Assembly: GCA_001179505.1 (NCBI GenBank)
Contig: CDMY01000345.1
Span: forward strand, 45,776 to 109,775
DNA: 64,000 nt
Reading direction: 5' to 3'
Origin: Vitrella brassicaformis
Taxonomy: Eukaryota > Sar > Vitrellaceae
Part shown: piece after piece, positions 11,703 to 22,915 of the stretch
Layout: each line of letters starts with the position of its first letter
Position numbering within the stretch: position 1 is the first letter of the stretch
Notes under the pieces: model-generated
Database searches by the model: none
What the model was told of the DNA's origin: nothing
The model's input: the letters and a program-made list of their open reading frames with translations, nothing else
Program-made: the position numbers and the translations under genes

Positions 11703-12392
11703 CGTGTGTGTGTGTGTGTCTTGTGACTGTCCTTTATTCAGTATGCCATAGACAACCGCAACGCGTGGGCGCGCACCGAGGGGCTGCCTGAGGTGACGGG
11801 GTACGAGGACATTCTGCAGACCGACAACGCCACTCTGCTGCTGTCCGCCGACCACCGTGACTTCGACAGCCACCTGCTCACGCACCAGCAGGCCCACACC
11901 AGCCACTCGGTCGGGAGGGACCGGCCGGCCGACCTGCTCGCCCGTATCAAGCAGGACACCGATCAGGATTTCATGCTCATGAACACCGCCGATGGCAGCA
12001 GCTACGGGGCCGCCGCTGCTGCTGCTGGCTATGGCGACACGGACCTCATGCAGATGCACCACACACCCACCGGACACGGCCAGGGGGGAGGCAGGAAGCG
12101 CAAGAACTCCGGCGCCGGCAGCGATGCCGATAAGCCGGGCGGCAAGAAGGCCAAGCGCACCACCAAGAAGCAGCAGCAGCAGCAGCAGATGGCAGCAGAG
12201 GCCTTCGAGGCACCAACACACAACGACCAGCAGCAGCAGGAGCAGCAGCAGCAGCAGGTCATCGACAACATGCCCGACGTGGCCATGAAGCAGCCAGAGG
12301 AGGAAGCAGCACCGGCCGACATCGACCCGGTGGCCGTGGACGTCAGTGCCGCTGCTGCTGCTGCTGCTGGTGGTGAGCAGGAGGCCGCATGA
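9663..12392 (+). CDS. ApiAP2 transcription factor
   Basis: Three exons (9663-11380, 11499-11604, 11742-12392) give 824 residues in a consistent frame. The single AP2 DNA-binding domain (about residues 564-617) spans both introns: FPFGITWDPV, then CRVRWKVGHGHSRKHCEKRV with GDGLREAIQ, then YAIDNRNAWA. This matches the apicomplexan/chromerid AP2 pattern of three strands (with the WR-V core) followed by a helix ending in RN. Upstream lie low-complexity Gly/Ala/Pro tracts and two ordered blocks (residues about 195-280 and 360-440) with no assigned domain. A helical block just before the AP2 (KVEQIHMVAATLLKQLEKHY) is faintly like the AP2-coincident ACDC domain. The C terminus is Gln- and Ala-rich with a basic KKAKRTTKK stretch. 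The protein is expected to be nuclear. Intron 2 appears to use a GC donor at 11605. Confidence 0.82.
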
Positions 12393-13116
12393 ATGGATGG
12401 ATCGATGGCTGGATGGATGGCCGACTAGCTAGATACTACCCACCTACCTACTGAGTGGATGTGTGTGTGTGTGTATGTGTAATGGAACACACCAACGACC
12501 GACCGATCGACCGACCCAAGGATGCATCCGTGGAGACGGACCTCTATCTGTCGATCTTTCTTTTTGCGTTTGAAGCACTCGCATGGGCAGTCGGTCGCGC
12601 AGTAAGCACTTGTAAGGTCACTTTCATCATGACTCAACGCGCACACACAGAGGGAGGGAGGGAGGGAGGGAGGGATTCGGGGAGAGAGGGATGGGTTTCT
12701 CACAATGCCCCCTCACTTCACGAACCCACCATGTACACTTACTTGTACGCCATCCATCCATCCATGTGTATCAGTGTGTGCGCGTTGGCTGTGGTTCTCC
12801 ATGGCAAGAGTAAAGGGAGAGAGAGAGGGAGAGAGAGAGATGACTGGAGGGGGAGGGAGAGGGAGAGGGGGAGGGGTGGTTGGCTGCAGCTACGGTAGGC
12901 GGTCACCCCCCACCTGTGACCCTGCATGCATGTAGTTCATGTCACGTGTGGTCGGTTGGTTCTTCGTAGAGAGACCCGTAACTGACTGACTGACGACTCG
13001 ACTCACTCATCGCCTTCAGGCAAGAAGTGAATGCAATGCACTCGTTCGTTCCGCTGCACAATACCCCCACCCGGCACCCACGCCACACAATGTCTCTCTC
13101 CATCTGTCTGTCTGTC
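12393..13116. other. Intergenic, convergent gene ends with simple repeats
   Basis: This region lies between the ApiAP2 stop and the stop of the first cysteine-rich gene. It contains (GGAT)n, (GGGA)n and (GA)n tracts around 12,395-12,420, 12,650-12,680 and 12,810-12,880. No gene is supported. Confidence 0.5.
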
Positions 13117-14731
13117 TTATCGGTCAAAGCGCGTCAACACATACAGAGTAGACGGCACATTCTCATACAGAGCAGCCACAACCGTCCCCTCTCTCAGTTC
13201 CTTGTCCGTGCCCCTCTGAAATATCTGCAGCCACTCGCCACTCAGCCGCCTACACCGCACATGTGCCCACACACCGCCGGCAGCCATGCCCTCCCTCCCA
13301 CACACACTGCAATCCTTCACGTCAGCTGAGGGGCAATCCACACGCTGTCCCCCCACCCACTGGTGCGCCTTGATCCACTTGATCTTCGCACATCTCCCGG
13401 CCGTCTCGCATCGATTGACGCCGTGTTTGTAAGGGTGTGATGGGGACTCGTCGGCCTCGGCTTGGCGAGTGAGGTCGGAGCTGTATAGGTAGCTCATGTG
13501 GCCTCCGAGGGAGTGGCAGACGGCGATGCAGTCGGCGGCCGAGAGAGAGAGGGGGGCGGTCGGTGTCTTGATGCAGCGACGGTCTCTGAAGGGCACGTTA
13601 TTGATGTTGTCCTCCTTGCTCAGGGAACATACGCAGCACCTGAACTCACAGACACATCCACACACAAGGGATGGAAGGATGGATGGATGGATGTCTCTAG
13701 TCAGCTTCACTCGGGAAAGAGCTCCTTCTGCCCTGATGTGCTCTTGATCTTTCGGTAGGCCTCGCTCTTTTGGAAGGTACCCCATGGCTCAACGGCGATG
13801 CCCTTTGTGGCCGGCAGTGTCGTGTTCTCAAAGCCAGGCGAAGAGGACCAGGGTTCGTAGTCACTGGGGATGAATATCCGGGGGTCCACCTTAATCACCT
13901 TTGTTGGCTCTTCTGCATGACACACAGAAACACACAGAGACACAGACAAACGTCTGTCTACCCACCCCAACCCCCCCACCCTTTGTCTCCGTCACGAGCA
14001 CATCCAACGGCACAAAGTCCTTCCTGAGATGACCCGCATTCATGGCCACATAGCCGTCGTAGCACCAGCCCACATCTTGACAGCTCCTGTCGACGTAGAA
14101 GGCGTATTGCGCCATGTGTCGCTTCGTGCTGCACACGCCATTGCACGTCTCGGCAGCAGCAGAAGGCGGCAGGAAGGTGCAGGAGCGGTGGGCGGGACGG
14201 GCTTGTCCTCCCTCAGCTCTCGACTGGCAGTGGCAGCAGCTGCGTACATGCCAGTGGATGGACAGAACAGAAAAGGCTCGAAAGTGGCCATCAGGGAGGG
14301 GAGGATAGTAGGGGTGCCTAGGTCCCTTACCCGGTGTATTCGGATTCGTTGTCGTCAGTGAGGGGTTTGACAGTGACTTGCCTGGCCGATTTGGCATGAT
14401 CGACGCTCTGCAGGCGTACTACATCCTCCTTTTGCTGAGGCCTGATTGCATATAATTAGAGACGTGTGAGCAGAGAGGAGAGCACGTGCCGCGTCGCACA
14501 TGCGTGGCTGCCGCTCACCGCGGCGTTGGGGATACGACGGGGCCGCTGCAGTGAAGTGCAACCATTCATCCACCCCCACCAAGCACAGACAAAGCCTCTG
14601 ACAAGTTGGCCCGGTCTCCACTTCTGTGTGCGGGTACAGAGGCCACCTTACCTGCCCGGTTTGTTCGCTGACGCTCGATTGGACACGGCCAGCAGAGGCA
14701 GGCTGCACACCAGCAGGATTTGCAATGCCAT
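13117..14731 (-). CDS. Secreted cysteine-rich protein, family member A
   Basis: The start at 14731 opens a signal peptide (MALQILLVCSLPLLAVSNRA). Further exons include one near 14,531-14,557, one near 14,340-14,440, then 13,980-14,239, 13,711-13,912 and 13,117-13,639; phases agree throughout. The first long exon contains CCHCQ, TCNGVC and several other Cys. The last exon carries the landmarks shared by all three genes: CCVCS, then RRCIK, then NRCETAGRCAKI, then a CPSADVKDCSVCGREG zinc-ribbon-like cluster, and the C-terminal motif STLYVLTRFDR. A VEPWGTF block is partly shared with B and C. No known domain is recognised. The many Cys and the leader suggest an extracellular or endomembrane protein. 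Its start is 87 bases from that of member B. Confidence 0.75.
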
Positions 14732-14818
14732 CGATGACTCACGGAACCACGACCAACTCGAGCTCGCACAACTTCCCCCACGCCCCCCAGTCTGCATGCC
14801 AGTGTCGTCTCCCCCGAG
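14732..14818. promoter_or_regulatory. Short shared upstream region of cysteine-rich genes A and B
   Basis: Only 87 bases separate the divergent start codons of two paralogues (14731 on -, 14819 on +). Co-expression from one bidirectional promoter is inferred from this spacing. No motif is recognised. Confidence 0.4.
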
Positions 14819-16548
14819 ATGCATTTGTTCGCAGTAGTCTCCCTTGTCGTGGCTGCTGCCACGGCCACCAAGATGACCATGCGGCATGGCGTCCTCTCCT
14901 CCATGAGAAACGCCCCCTCGGCGGTGCGCCTCACCCGAATGGTGCTCCGCGGCCTCTCAGGTGCATGAGGCCGGTGGTGTGTAGTCTGCAGGCAGAAACA
15001 TGACTGCGTCTCTCTGCCCTTCTGCTTTGCAATGTTTTGCAATGCACTGCACTGCAGGGCGAGACCGACTCCGCCAGCCAGTGTGCCGCCAGCTGCCGAG
15101 ATTGAGGAGTCATCCGAATCTGAGCCGTGGACGGGTGGGTCTGTGCCAGGCCCCAACGGTGAGGATGACATTGACGACGACGAGACTGAGGAGGAGGAGG
15201 AAATGTCTGTGCAAGATGAGGTACATATGTAAAGGGTGGCACCGCATGGGTAGACAGACAGACAGACAGACAGACAGCCAGACCATTCTCGAATACATGC
15301 ACCGCTGCACACAGGGCAGGGCATGCAGCCGATGCTGCACGCCGCGCACTTTTGTTCATTCACGTTGGATGATGGGTACAGGAGGACGAGGAGCTCGAGA
15401 GGGATCTCAGAGCCATCGCCGCAAAGAAGCAGACGCCAATCGACGTCAGCAAGCAGCAGTTTGGGGCAAACATGTATGAATTCAACAAGGACATCGACGT
15501 GCCGCCGGACGCCGAGCGGGAAAACCCCTCTATGGAGGAGGACGGTGTGTGTGTGCGAGATGATACTCATGAGACAGGCAGGACTTCTTCTTCCATCCAC
15601 TGCGCTGGTTTCGTGTGCAGAGGTGTTTCCGTACGTGAGCAAGAGAATGGATCCGCTGCTCACCCTTCGGACCTACGATGTCACCGTGGTGCCGTGGGAC
15701 GTTTTCCTGCAGAGCGGCTCGTCGCAGTGGCTGAGAGACGCCGAAGAGCAGGGAACCCGGCAAGAGAGCTTCTACCCTATGTGAGGGCGTGCGTGTGTGC
15801 ATCCACACCATAAGGCATCCATGTCTCCCTCCCTCTCTCTCTCTTTGTAGGTGTTGCGTGTGCTCCTCTGCCGCCAAGGCGGAAGACATCGACTTGCCCA
15901 ACACCAGATGCATCAAGGTGGGCAGACACCGATGATGTCGCACCACTGTGGATCGACTTCACTGGTTGATCGGGCCGCATACCTCGCAGGTAGGGCCCTA
16001 CATTCCGCCGCCCCCCTCCGGCCCCAGGCCCCGCATGTTTGGTCAAACCGACTGCCTCGTCGTCTTCGACAAGCAGGACCACCTCTGGGCGATCTTTTAC
16101 GGCAGTGTGGATGATGAGTTGGACCCGCAACACGAAATTCCTGGCGTGCGTGTTGCGGAGAGATCGGCATGTGAAAGGGTGGAGCAGTGCAACAAGAAGA
16201 ACGTGCATCTGGCGGTGAGAAAGGCGGAGAGTGGGGTCTGGACAAAGTGCTCAAAATCGGACCCGCCCGGCTCTTGTGGCTTGTGCTCGGGGAAAGAGCT
16301 GCCATCCCATATGGGCTTCATCCGGTGTGAGGAGGTCAGTGAAGAGACAGAGAGAGAGAGAGAGAGAGAGATAAGTGTCTGTTTGTATGCAGGTCGATGA
16401 GCCTCTGCTGGAGATTCTGAGGCATGGGAGCAATATGGGGCTGACTCCAGAGGTTGGGGACCTCGCCGCCGTCAGGTATTCGCTAGTCAGGGAGAATATC
16501 TATGTGCTGACCCAATTCGACGAACACATGCTTCACCGCACGAGCTGA
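14819..16548 (+). CDS. Secreted cysteine-rich protein, family member B
   Basis: The likely start at 14819 gives a leader MHLFAVVSLVVAAATATK. The join from exon 1 to the exon at 15,058-15,220 (acidic, DDIDDDETEEEEE) is not resolved in frame. From there exons 15,382-15,544, 15,621-15,780, 15,851-15,917, 15,990-16,334 and 16,393-16,548 are phase-consistent. Family landmarks are CCVCSSAAKAED, TRCIK, SACERVEQCNKK, KCSKSDPPGSCGLCSG and the C-terminal IYVLTQFDEH. The block DVTVVPWDVFLQSGSSQW parallels member A. It also has a segment TDCLVVFDKQDHLWAIFYGS that is less clear in A. The function is unknown. The gene is divergent with A and convergent with C (188 bases between stops). Confidence 0.72.
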
Positions 16549-16736
16549 TGCGTGGCACTGTTAGCTGAAATACGTACGGGACTCTTGGCACTCTCTTGGC
16601 CCCCGCTATGTCACTCTGCTGATGTGAATTGCTGGATACTCTCTGGTGTGTGAGCCTTCAAGACCTCATACATACGATGACATACACATACATGTGTTCG
16701 ACGATATGTCTCTCTCCCTGCTCATAATATTGACAC

Positions 16737-18395
16737 CTATACCAGCTGTGTAAGCACCCACACGCACTCGCTCTCCAAGTTGTACCGAAAGGCAACCACA
16801 TCGTGGACATGGATGCCCCCTGACGGCGGCGGCGTGCCTGTGCGCTCATACAGCCGATATACGTCGTCCACCTGCCTCTGGCTTTGCAGCCGATCACATC
16901 TGACGTACCTGATCAAAGCTCATACATCCATGGGTTACATGGCAGAGACACAGACACGATGATCGTCTTGTCTCGCCCACCATTTTCCCTTGGGGTCTCT
17001 CTGCCCGCATAGGGGACATTCGATGAGGTCCCCCGGGTCTCTGCACCGCTGTCTGCCACTCTTGTCCAAGACGGGCATGGCGAGAAAATGCCTCATGCAC
17101 CGACCGGCCGTCTCGCACTTGTTGAAAGGCTGGCCTGTCTGTGGGTCGTGCTTCCAATAGTGCTGCGGCTGTACTTGACCCGAGTGGTAGAACCACGTGT
17201 GGTCACTCCCAAAGGCAACACGACACACATGATAGCAGTCGCCGGTCTGCGAGGAGAACAAGCGCACGATGGAAAAGGGCATACACACATGCAGCTATCG
17301 GGCCTCTGTGTGCATACCCACCCGCCCCATAGGCGGTCCGCCGTCGAAAAGCCGCACCCCCGGGCCAGTCCTTCCCACCGGTGGGCCACTATGTTCATCG
17401 AAAGGGACAAACCTGGGCACCTTGACGCAGTGCCGCTCTTTCCAAGGGATCCTTGTGATGGCGTCTCCCGACCCCCCAATGCCCTGGTCTTCTCCCTCCG
17501 GGCTGTCAACGCACACGCAGCAGCTGATCGACCACACGCAAGTCACCACGAGCAATGTGTCTCTCTCTCAGGTGTCTGTCATATGCAAAGCCTGGGCACC
17601 TTGCGCCCACCCACTTTGGGAACGGCTCTCTGGCCATTGCTGTCTGGGCGTGTGAGAATGTCGTCAGCACTCTTCGGTGGTCTGGCGATCCCTCGAATGC
17701 GTCCCATCTCCTGACGATGACGTACACGCCATCCCCTCGCACCGTGTCATCAGGCGGTGGCCGCGGCGGAGGAAGGGTGTGCGGCTTGCGGGTGGGCGCT
17801 GGGGGTTCCTCTTTCCTGATCTCTGGTGTTGGAGTCGTCTGAGGCTCTTCTTCCGGCTTTTCTTGGTCATATATCGTGGCGCCTGGTGAGCTGGCATAAG
17901 CCATGTGGTCCATTTCTCTCGCATCAGCAAAGAGCCCGAGCCTGCAATATCATCAGAGATGTTGCAGCCTTCTCCCGTGCCGTGCCGGTGTCTCTGTCTG
18001 TCAAGCTCCCCACTTCTACCATTCCATGTCATCTGCCCTCTGGGGAAGTGAAGGTGAGGAGCTCGTGGCCCCGAGATGGGTCTCGTTCCAGTGGGAGTCA
18101 TCCTCCCCCTCGTCGCCAGGCAGCACGTACACATCCTTCCTGCACGTCACAAGCACTCATTCGGACATGTCGCGCTGTGTGGGTAGTATCCTACTTGTTG
18201 TCTTCCTCTCCGGTGATGGGCTGACGAGCGCTTTGCCGTCTGCGGTGACTCCGGTGAGGCCTGATGACAGACAAACAGACAAACAGTGAGACACTCCATC
18301 AGGCGAGACTCAGTGTCGCAAGCCATCGATGCCCACGTTGCAGACAGAAGCCATGAGGCAAGGATAAGGCAGAACAGATTCCCCGCGGAGTCCAT
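16737..18395 (-). CDS. Secreted cysteine-rich protein, family member C
   Basis: The start at 18395 gives a leader MDSAGNLFCLILASWLLSAT. Exons near 18,220-18,270, 17,995-18,135, about 17,600-17,940, about 17,420-17,535, about 16,995-17,260 and 16,737-16,890 can be joined in frame. The family landmarks are CCVCVDSPEG, RHCVK, NKCETAGRCMRH, CRDPGDLIECPLCGQ and a C-terminal CVWVLTQLV. The middle is Pro/Glu-rich (EEPPAPTRKPHTLPPPRPP), and VYVIVRRWDAF matches the VEPW/VVPW block of A and B. It is the most diverged member. Function is unknown. Its start is 148 bases from the STPGR gene on the other strand. Confidence 0.7.
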
Positions 18396-18543
18396 TGAAG
18401 GGAATCCCAAGGGGGACTGGGCTGCATGCAAGAGCTCTGGGCCCCCACCGCCCCCACCCCTCCCTTCCACCACGGGCAGCCACGGGTTCTGGTGACGGCG
18501 GGCGAGGACACGAGCCAGCATCTGTAAGACGGTCTCTCAGTAT

Positions 18544-19105
18544 ATGTCGGGGACTCAGGCCACGAGCCAGCAGCTGACGGTGCTCTCACCGATATACCGG
18601 CCACCCAAATGGTCGATGCCCGGCCGGCGCTCTGAAGTAAGATCAATCACGAGAGGTCGACGTCAAAGAAGTGTTGCTTACCTGCAGGGCCGCGAGGTGA
18701 CGCCTGGTCCGGGAGCTTACTCGCCTGGTGAGCAATCGGCCTGTTGCGTCTCCATGGCATTGATGGCACGTCCGTCTGGACGATGGATGGTCGGATGGAC
18801 GCATGCAGGAACGACCAAGCGCCGTCAGCCACATTGGGGCTTCGGCACGAGCAAGAGGGAGCCGTTCAAAGGTGGCCTTCCCCCAGGCCCTGGCACATAC
18901 GACCTCACAATGCAGCCAAAGGTGTGTCTACTGACTGGCCGTTTTTTCGCTCCTTCTGGATATGCATCGCCTTCATTTCCCTCTCTCCTGGTGTCTTGGC
19001 GCACATGTTTGTCTCAAGACGCCCAAGTGGAGCATGAAGGCAAGACAGCAAGTGAAGCTGCCCCCGGGCAACACCGTTGGCCTACAAGTCACGCAGTTTG
19101 GGTGA
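18544..19105 (+). CDS. STPGR/SHIPPO-repeat axoneme-type small protein
   Basis: Four exons (18,544-18,636; 18,688-18,727; 18,809-18,921; 19,019-19,105) give 110 residues. Two PG-rich repeats are visible, TPGPGAYSPG and PPGPGTYDL. The flanking motifs PPKWSMPGRR and TPKWSMKARQQ occur before and after the repeats. Such SHIPPO/STPGR proteins bind along ciliary or flagellar microtubules, which fits an organism with a flagellated stage. The final exon ends QVTQFG and a stop. The short length is normal for this family. Confidence 0.78.
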
Positions 19106-19349
19106 GAAACACCAAGTACAGTACACGGGCGGGGCACAGACCGACCGCCCGGATACGCCTCTCGCCTGTCTGGTCAGGTACTAGAACCTGACTCGTGTGT
19201 GCGTTGTGCGTGTGTGGTGTGGTGGATGGAGTTTGTGTCCTCTGGCTCATAAACACAAGAGAAGCCCAAAATCGCTCAGGGGCGTGCAGTAGCGTGCAGT
19301 TAAGACACGAATGAATTGGTGCTGTCCATTCCATCAAAGACAGTAGTCC

Positions 19350-19796
19350 CCGCTTCATGCAAGTGTTTCTGCCAAAAGCACACACAGCCCGGAAGGGTAA
19401 CCCTCCCGCCCCTCCGATCGATCTACACACAGGCTCTCTCTCCGCCCTCCTCGGCCCGATGCCAACAGTTACCAAATGTCTGTCTGTCTGTCTGCCTGGA
19501 TCTTCCCCCTCTGCCCGCCCCTCCCTCCATCAGACCTCCTCGATATCGTCCCCCTCTACTATGTTGTCAATGTCGTCCAGCAGTGGCGAAACGGAGCAAC
19601 ACACGAGGAATCTCTCTGACACACAAACACACACACACACACACACAGACACACACAGAGAGAGAGAGAGGGGTCGGATGGTGTGAGTGTGTGTTGGAGG
19701 TGTGGGTGGGTGGGCGGATGTGTGAGCTTACGGATGTGCACTGAGGAAGGAAAACGAATCGGCTAGGAACTCATAGACCAACTTGATGTAGCAGGA
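19350..19796. pseudogene. Chimeric gene-fragment copy (RAD17 3' end + KH-RING exons)
   Basis: Bases about 19,350-19,585 repeat, in inverted orientation, the end of RAD17 exon 11 and its 3' flank (8,929-9,150); the part covering the stop codon (19,508-19,580 versus 8,929-9,000) is essentially identical. From about 19,583 to 19,796 the sequence instead follows 41,618-41,805, which covers two KH-domain exon ends and the intron of the KH-RING gene, with scattered changes and an altered TG/GA tract. The switch occurs at a shared CAGC. No continuous reading frame crosses it. It is best read as non-coding filler made of two copied fragments. Confidence 0.8.
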
Positions 19797-19966
19797 TGGT
19801 GAGCCAGCCGGCACTGTGGGGTCATGCATTGCATCTCACAGACACGTCGAGCGTCACACACATCTGCATCCCCTCCATCACCATCAATGGGTGTGTCCGT
19901 CCGTCCCTCACTACCGGCCTTCACTCGCTCAACACACGAGAGTCCAACGACTTAGTCTACGGCCAG

Positions 19967-22718
19967 CTAGTTGCCACACGCCACCTGTATATCGTCGGCC
20001 CCCATCACCTCACGCACCACCGCCACTGTCTGGGGAAACCTGGCGGCACCCTCCCTGCCGGGAACAGGAACCTCCGTCGTGCAGAGGACGGCATGGGCCT
20101 CGTTGAGGTGCTGGGGTTGGTCAATGGTGCTGTAGATGGTGATGTGGGTCTCGAACTTGTGGTGGGGTCGGTCGCCATGCAGCACTATGGTGCGGTCGAC
20201 GCCTCCTGCTGCCGTCCAGTGTCTGGTGCTGATGGTGTGACAGCCCCAGATGGGCGGCTGCTGAGTGGCGAGCTGCTCCTGAAGGGAAAGCGAGATATGA
20301 CAATGAGCGAGTGGGGAAGCTGGTGAGGCTCTTGTGCGACTGACCAGTCGGTTGAACCGCGTGGCATTGTTGAGCTGGTAGGCACACACAACAAGATGGT
20401 CCGCGACCGACAACCCTCCAAAGCGCATCCTGATCAGACACATCAATGGCAGTCAGAGCGGTGCAGCCAATGTGCTTATGTGCCACTGTGCTCATCCAAC
20501 ACAGCATATTCATAACCTTCGAACAGTCATATACACACGCAACCAAATGACCCATTGCCCATAGCTATTCCCCCCTCCCTCCCCGCCATGCACACACACG
20601 GGGTTGGCCGGGTCGTATCCATTGCGGAAGGGGTGGTTGGCCGGCAGGGTCTCCGGTGGGCGGATGGTCATCAGCGGATACCCCTTCAGCCGATCCTCTG
20701 ACGCAAAGATGACCCATTGCCCATAGCTCTCTCTCCCCTCTCCCTCCCCTCCCTCACCTGCATACTCACACGCGGGGTTGTTCAAGTCGAATCTATTGCG
20801 GAAGAGGCTGAAGAGGCTGCCTCGCGGCAGGGTGTGCCGTGTGCGAATGGTGAGCCGATTGCCACCCAGCCGCTCCCCGCTGTTGCTGACGCGCTCGAGC
20901 GTCATGTCCAGGTGGCGGGCGATGAGGGACAGCTGGCGCAACGCCTCACATCGGCCGTCGAAGACCGCCCGGCTGCCTACCGCCTCCACATCAGCACTGC
21001 CCAACTCTATCGGCAGCCGTCCCTCTCCCCGCCCCTGGTGCACAGCCACCCTAACGAGTGGCTCCCACCCCGTCCAGTCGCCGCTCTTGTCGAGGAAGTA
21101 CGCCAGCCGCAGCAGCGAGTCGACGGATGTCAGCTGGGGGGAGATGGTGATGATGCCCTGGAGGCCCTTGGCGACGAGCAGGCCGTCGATGTACTTGTTG
21201 ACCTCCTCGACCACGACGTGCTCATTGGTGTCGTTGAGCTGTGCGATGACTGCGTGTTTGGTGGCCTCCGAGCGGGCCGCCTTCCTGATCAGCACCGAAC
21301 AGAGGGACGTGACCGTCTGATGGATGAAACAAACGGGCCAACAATCCGAGCAAGAGGGCCACCGTGACGCGTTCACATGATCTGCGTGTGTGCGCGGTCT
21401 CCTTCACCTGTGGCTGCGGCAAGTCGGCTACAGGACCATCAGCAGCGGATGACGATGACGCTGAAGCCGCCATCGCTTGGTCGGAAAGCGTCTGCACCAG
21501 GAGTGCAGAGGCATGGTCGCATCCCTCTCTCATCCATATCTCCCTGCTCATCAATATCTCCCTGCTCACCAAAATCGCCAGACGATACCGAGTCAGGAAT
21601 TAGGCATTGATTACATCATGCCCCTTCATACCAATTTCATGTCTCGTAGATCTCGAGGGTGGTTTCAGGGTTTAGCTCGCAGGGTCCTCTCTCCTCCCCG
21701 GGTCACCTCCTTGTCCGACGACAGACGCTGCAGCGCCCGCATGCACGGTGTGCTCGCCGCCGCTGGAGAGCCGCTGTCGTCGTCACCCGTCGGCCGCGAC
21801 AGCAAGAGGTCGAAGTAGAACACCACAGATGGGTCTTCCTTCTCGCTCTCGCGTGGCTCGAGCGACAGCAGGTTGTCGTGTCGTATGCGACCAGAACGCG
21901 CAGGATGGCGCGGAAGGCCGTCGGGTCTACGTCAAGGAAAATGGGCGGGGGCGTGCTGCTGCACACAGAGGGGGAGGTTGGGCTGGAGGGAGATGTGGAA
22001 GCGGCTGGCTGGTAGGGGACGAGCATGTGGTCGAATGCTGCATGACAAACAGACAGGGAGAGGGAGGGGGAGGGGGAGGGGGAGAAGGAGAAGGAACAAT
22101 GAATCCATGGCTGGCGCGGGTGTGTCAAAAGTCACAGTGCCCTTTCATTTTGCGTGCATTGCATACCGCCGGAGAAGAGGTCGCATAGGAGGGATTCGCT
22201 CACGCACGTGAGGGTGGAGCGGGGAACCTATACATAGACAGACAGACAGACAGGCAGAGGCAGGGCGGCACGTATTTGGATGGAACGACCTCTGTCTACG
22301 TCTGCATACTCACTCACCATGAAGCCTTCGCCACCGACATTAACGACCAGAATGTCCTTGGGATCACCGCGGATGTCCCGCCACCTCCTGGCCCGCACAT
22401 ACTCATCGAGTTCCTTCCGCTTCCGCTCAACCAACTCACGACGCCTCTGGAAATGCAATGCACACATTGTCAAGGGAAGGCATTTGCAGCGCGGCCATGC
22501 ATTTCAACCTCCGTAGTGATGATGCAGCGTACCTTCAGGTCTCTGACGACGCTCTGCACCTTTCCTGTAAGACTCTGCAGCGGGCAGTCGACGCTGGGAA
22601 GGCCAGTGAGTCCCACACGGGACATCCCGTCCTCCTCCGCCTCTGCACAATTCATCTGCATGACGAAGCTGCGCGCTTGGCGCGCGATCAGAACCGTTGG
22701 AAATCTCAGCTCTGCCAT
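19967..22718 (-). CDS. KCTD-like BTB (T1) domain protein, possible frameshift
   Basis: Exon 1 (22,718 to about 22,533) encodes MAELRFPTVLIARQARSF and a helical stretch. Exon 2 has ELVERKRKELDEYVRARRW, then the T1/BTB start ILVVNVGGEGFM. The next exons continue the fold: VPRSTLTCVSESLLCDLFSG, then FDHMLVPYQP and PPIFLDVDPTAFRAILRVL. KCTD proteins act as cullin-3 adaptors or oligomer scaffolds. Near 21,890 the frame that reads well changes by one base (on to NLLSLEPRESEKEDPSVVFY), with no intron possible, so there is a frameshift or a sequence error. Downstream are a long helical exon (about 20,760-21,330), a tandemly repeated LTIR/MTIRPPETLP...NP module, and a C-terminal exon (PIWGCHTISTRHW to VACGN) ending at 19,967. 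The C-terminal part is unidentified. Confidence 0.7.
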
Positions 22719-22915
22719 CTGTAGGTGTCTGTCGTCTCTATATACGTCTGTACGAGTCTTGTATACGAAGGCAGTGGGGGGGCAGGTGGTCTGATCTCTG
22801 TTCTCTCTGCTCTCCTCTGGTCTGTCTGTCTGCCTGCGTGTGCTGTGGAGCGATGTGCTGCCAGATAGGTAGATGTAGGTAGCTTGGCTTGACGGACCGC
22901 TGCTGCTGCCAGGTC

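Noticed and set aside
20717-21367. 216-codon + strand frame
   Set aside because: It is the complement of a long helical exon of the - strand BTB gene, which reads better and has splice continuity.
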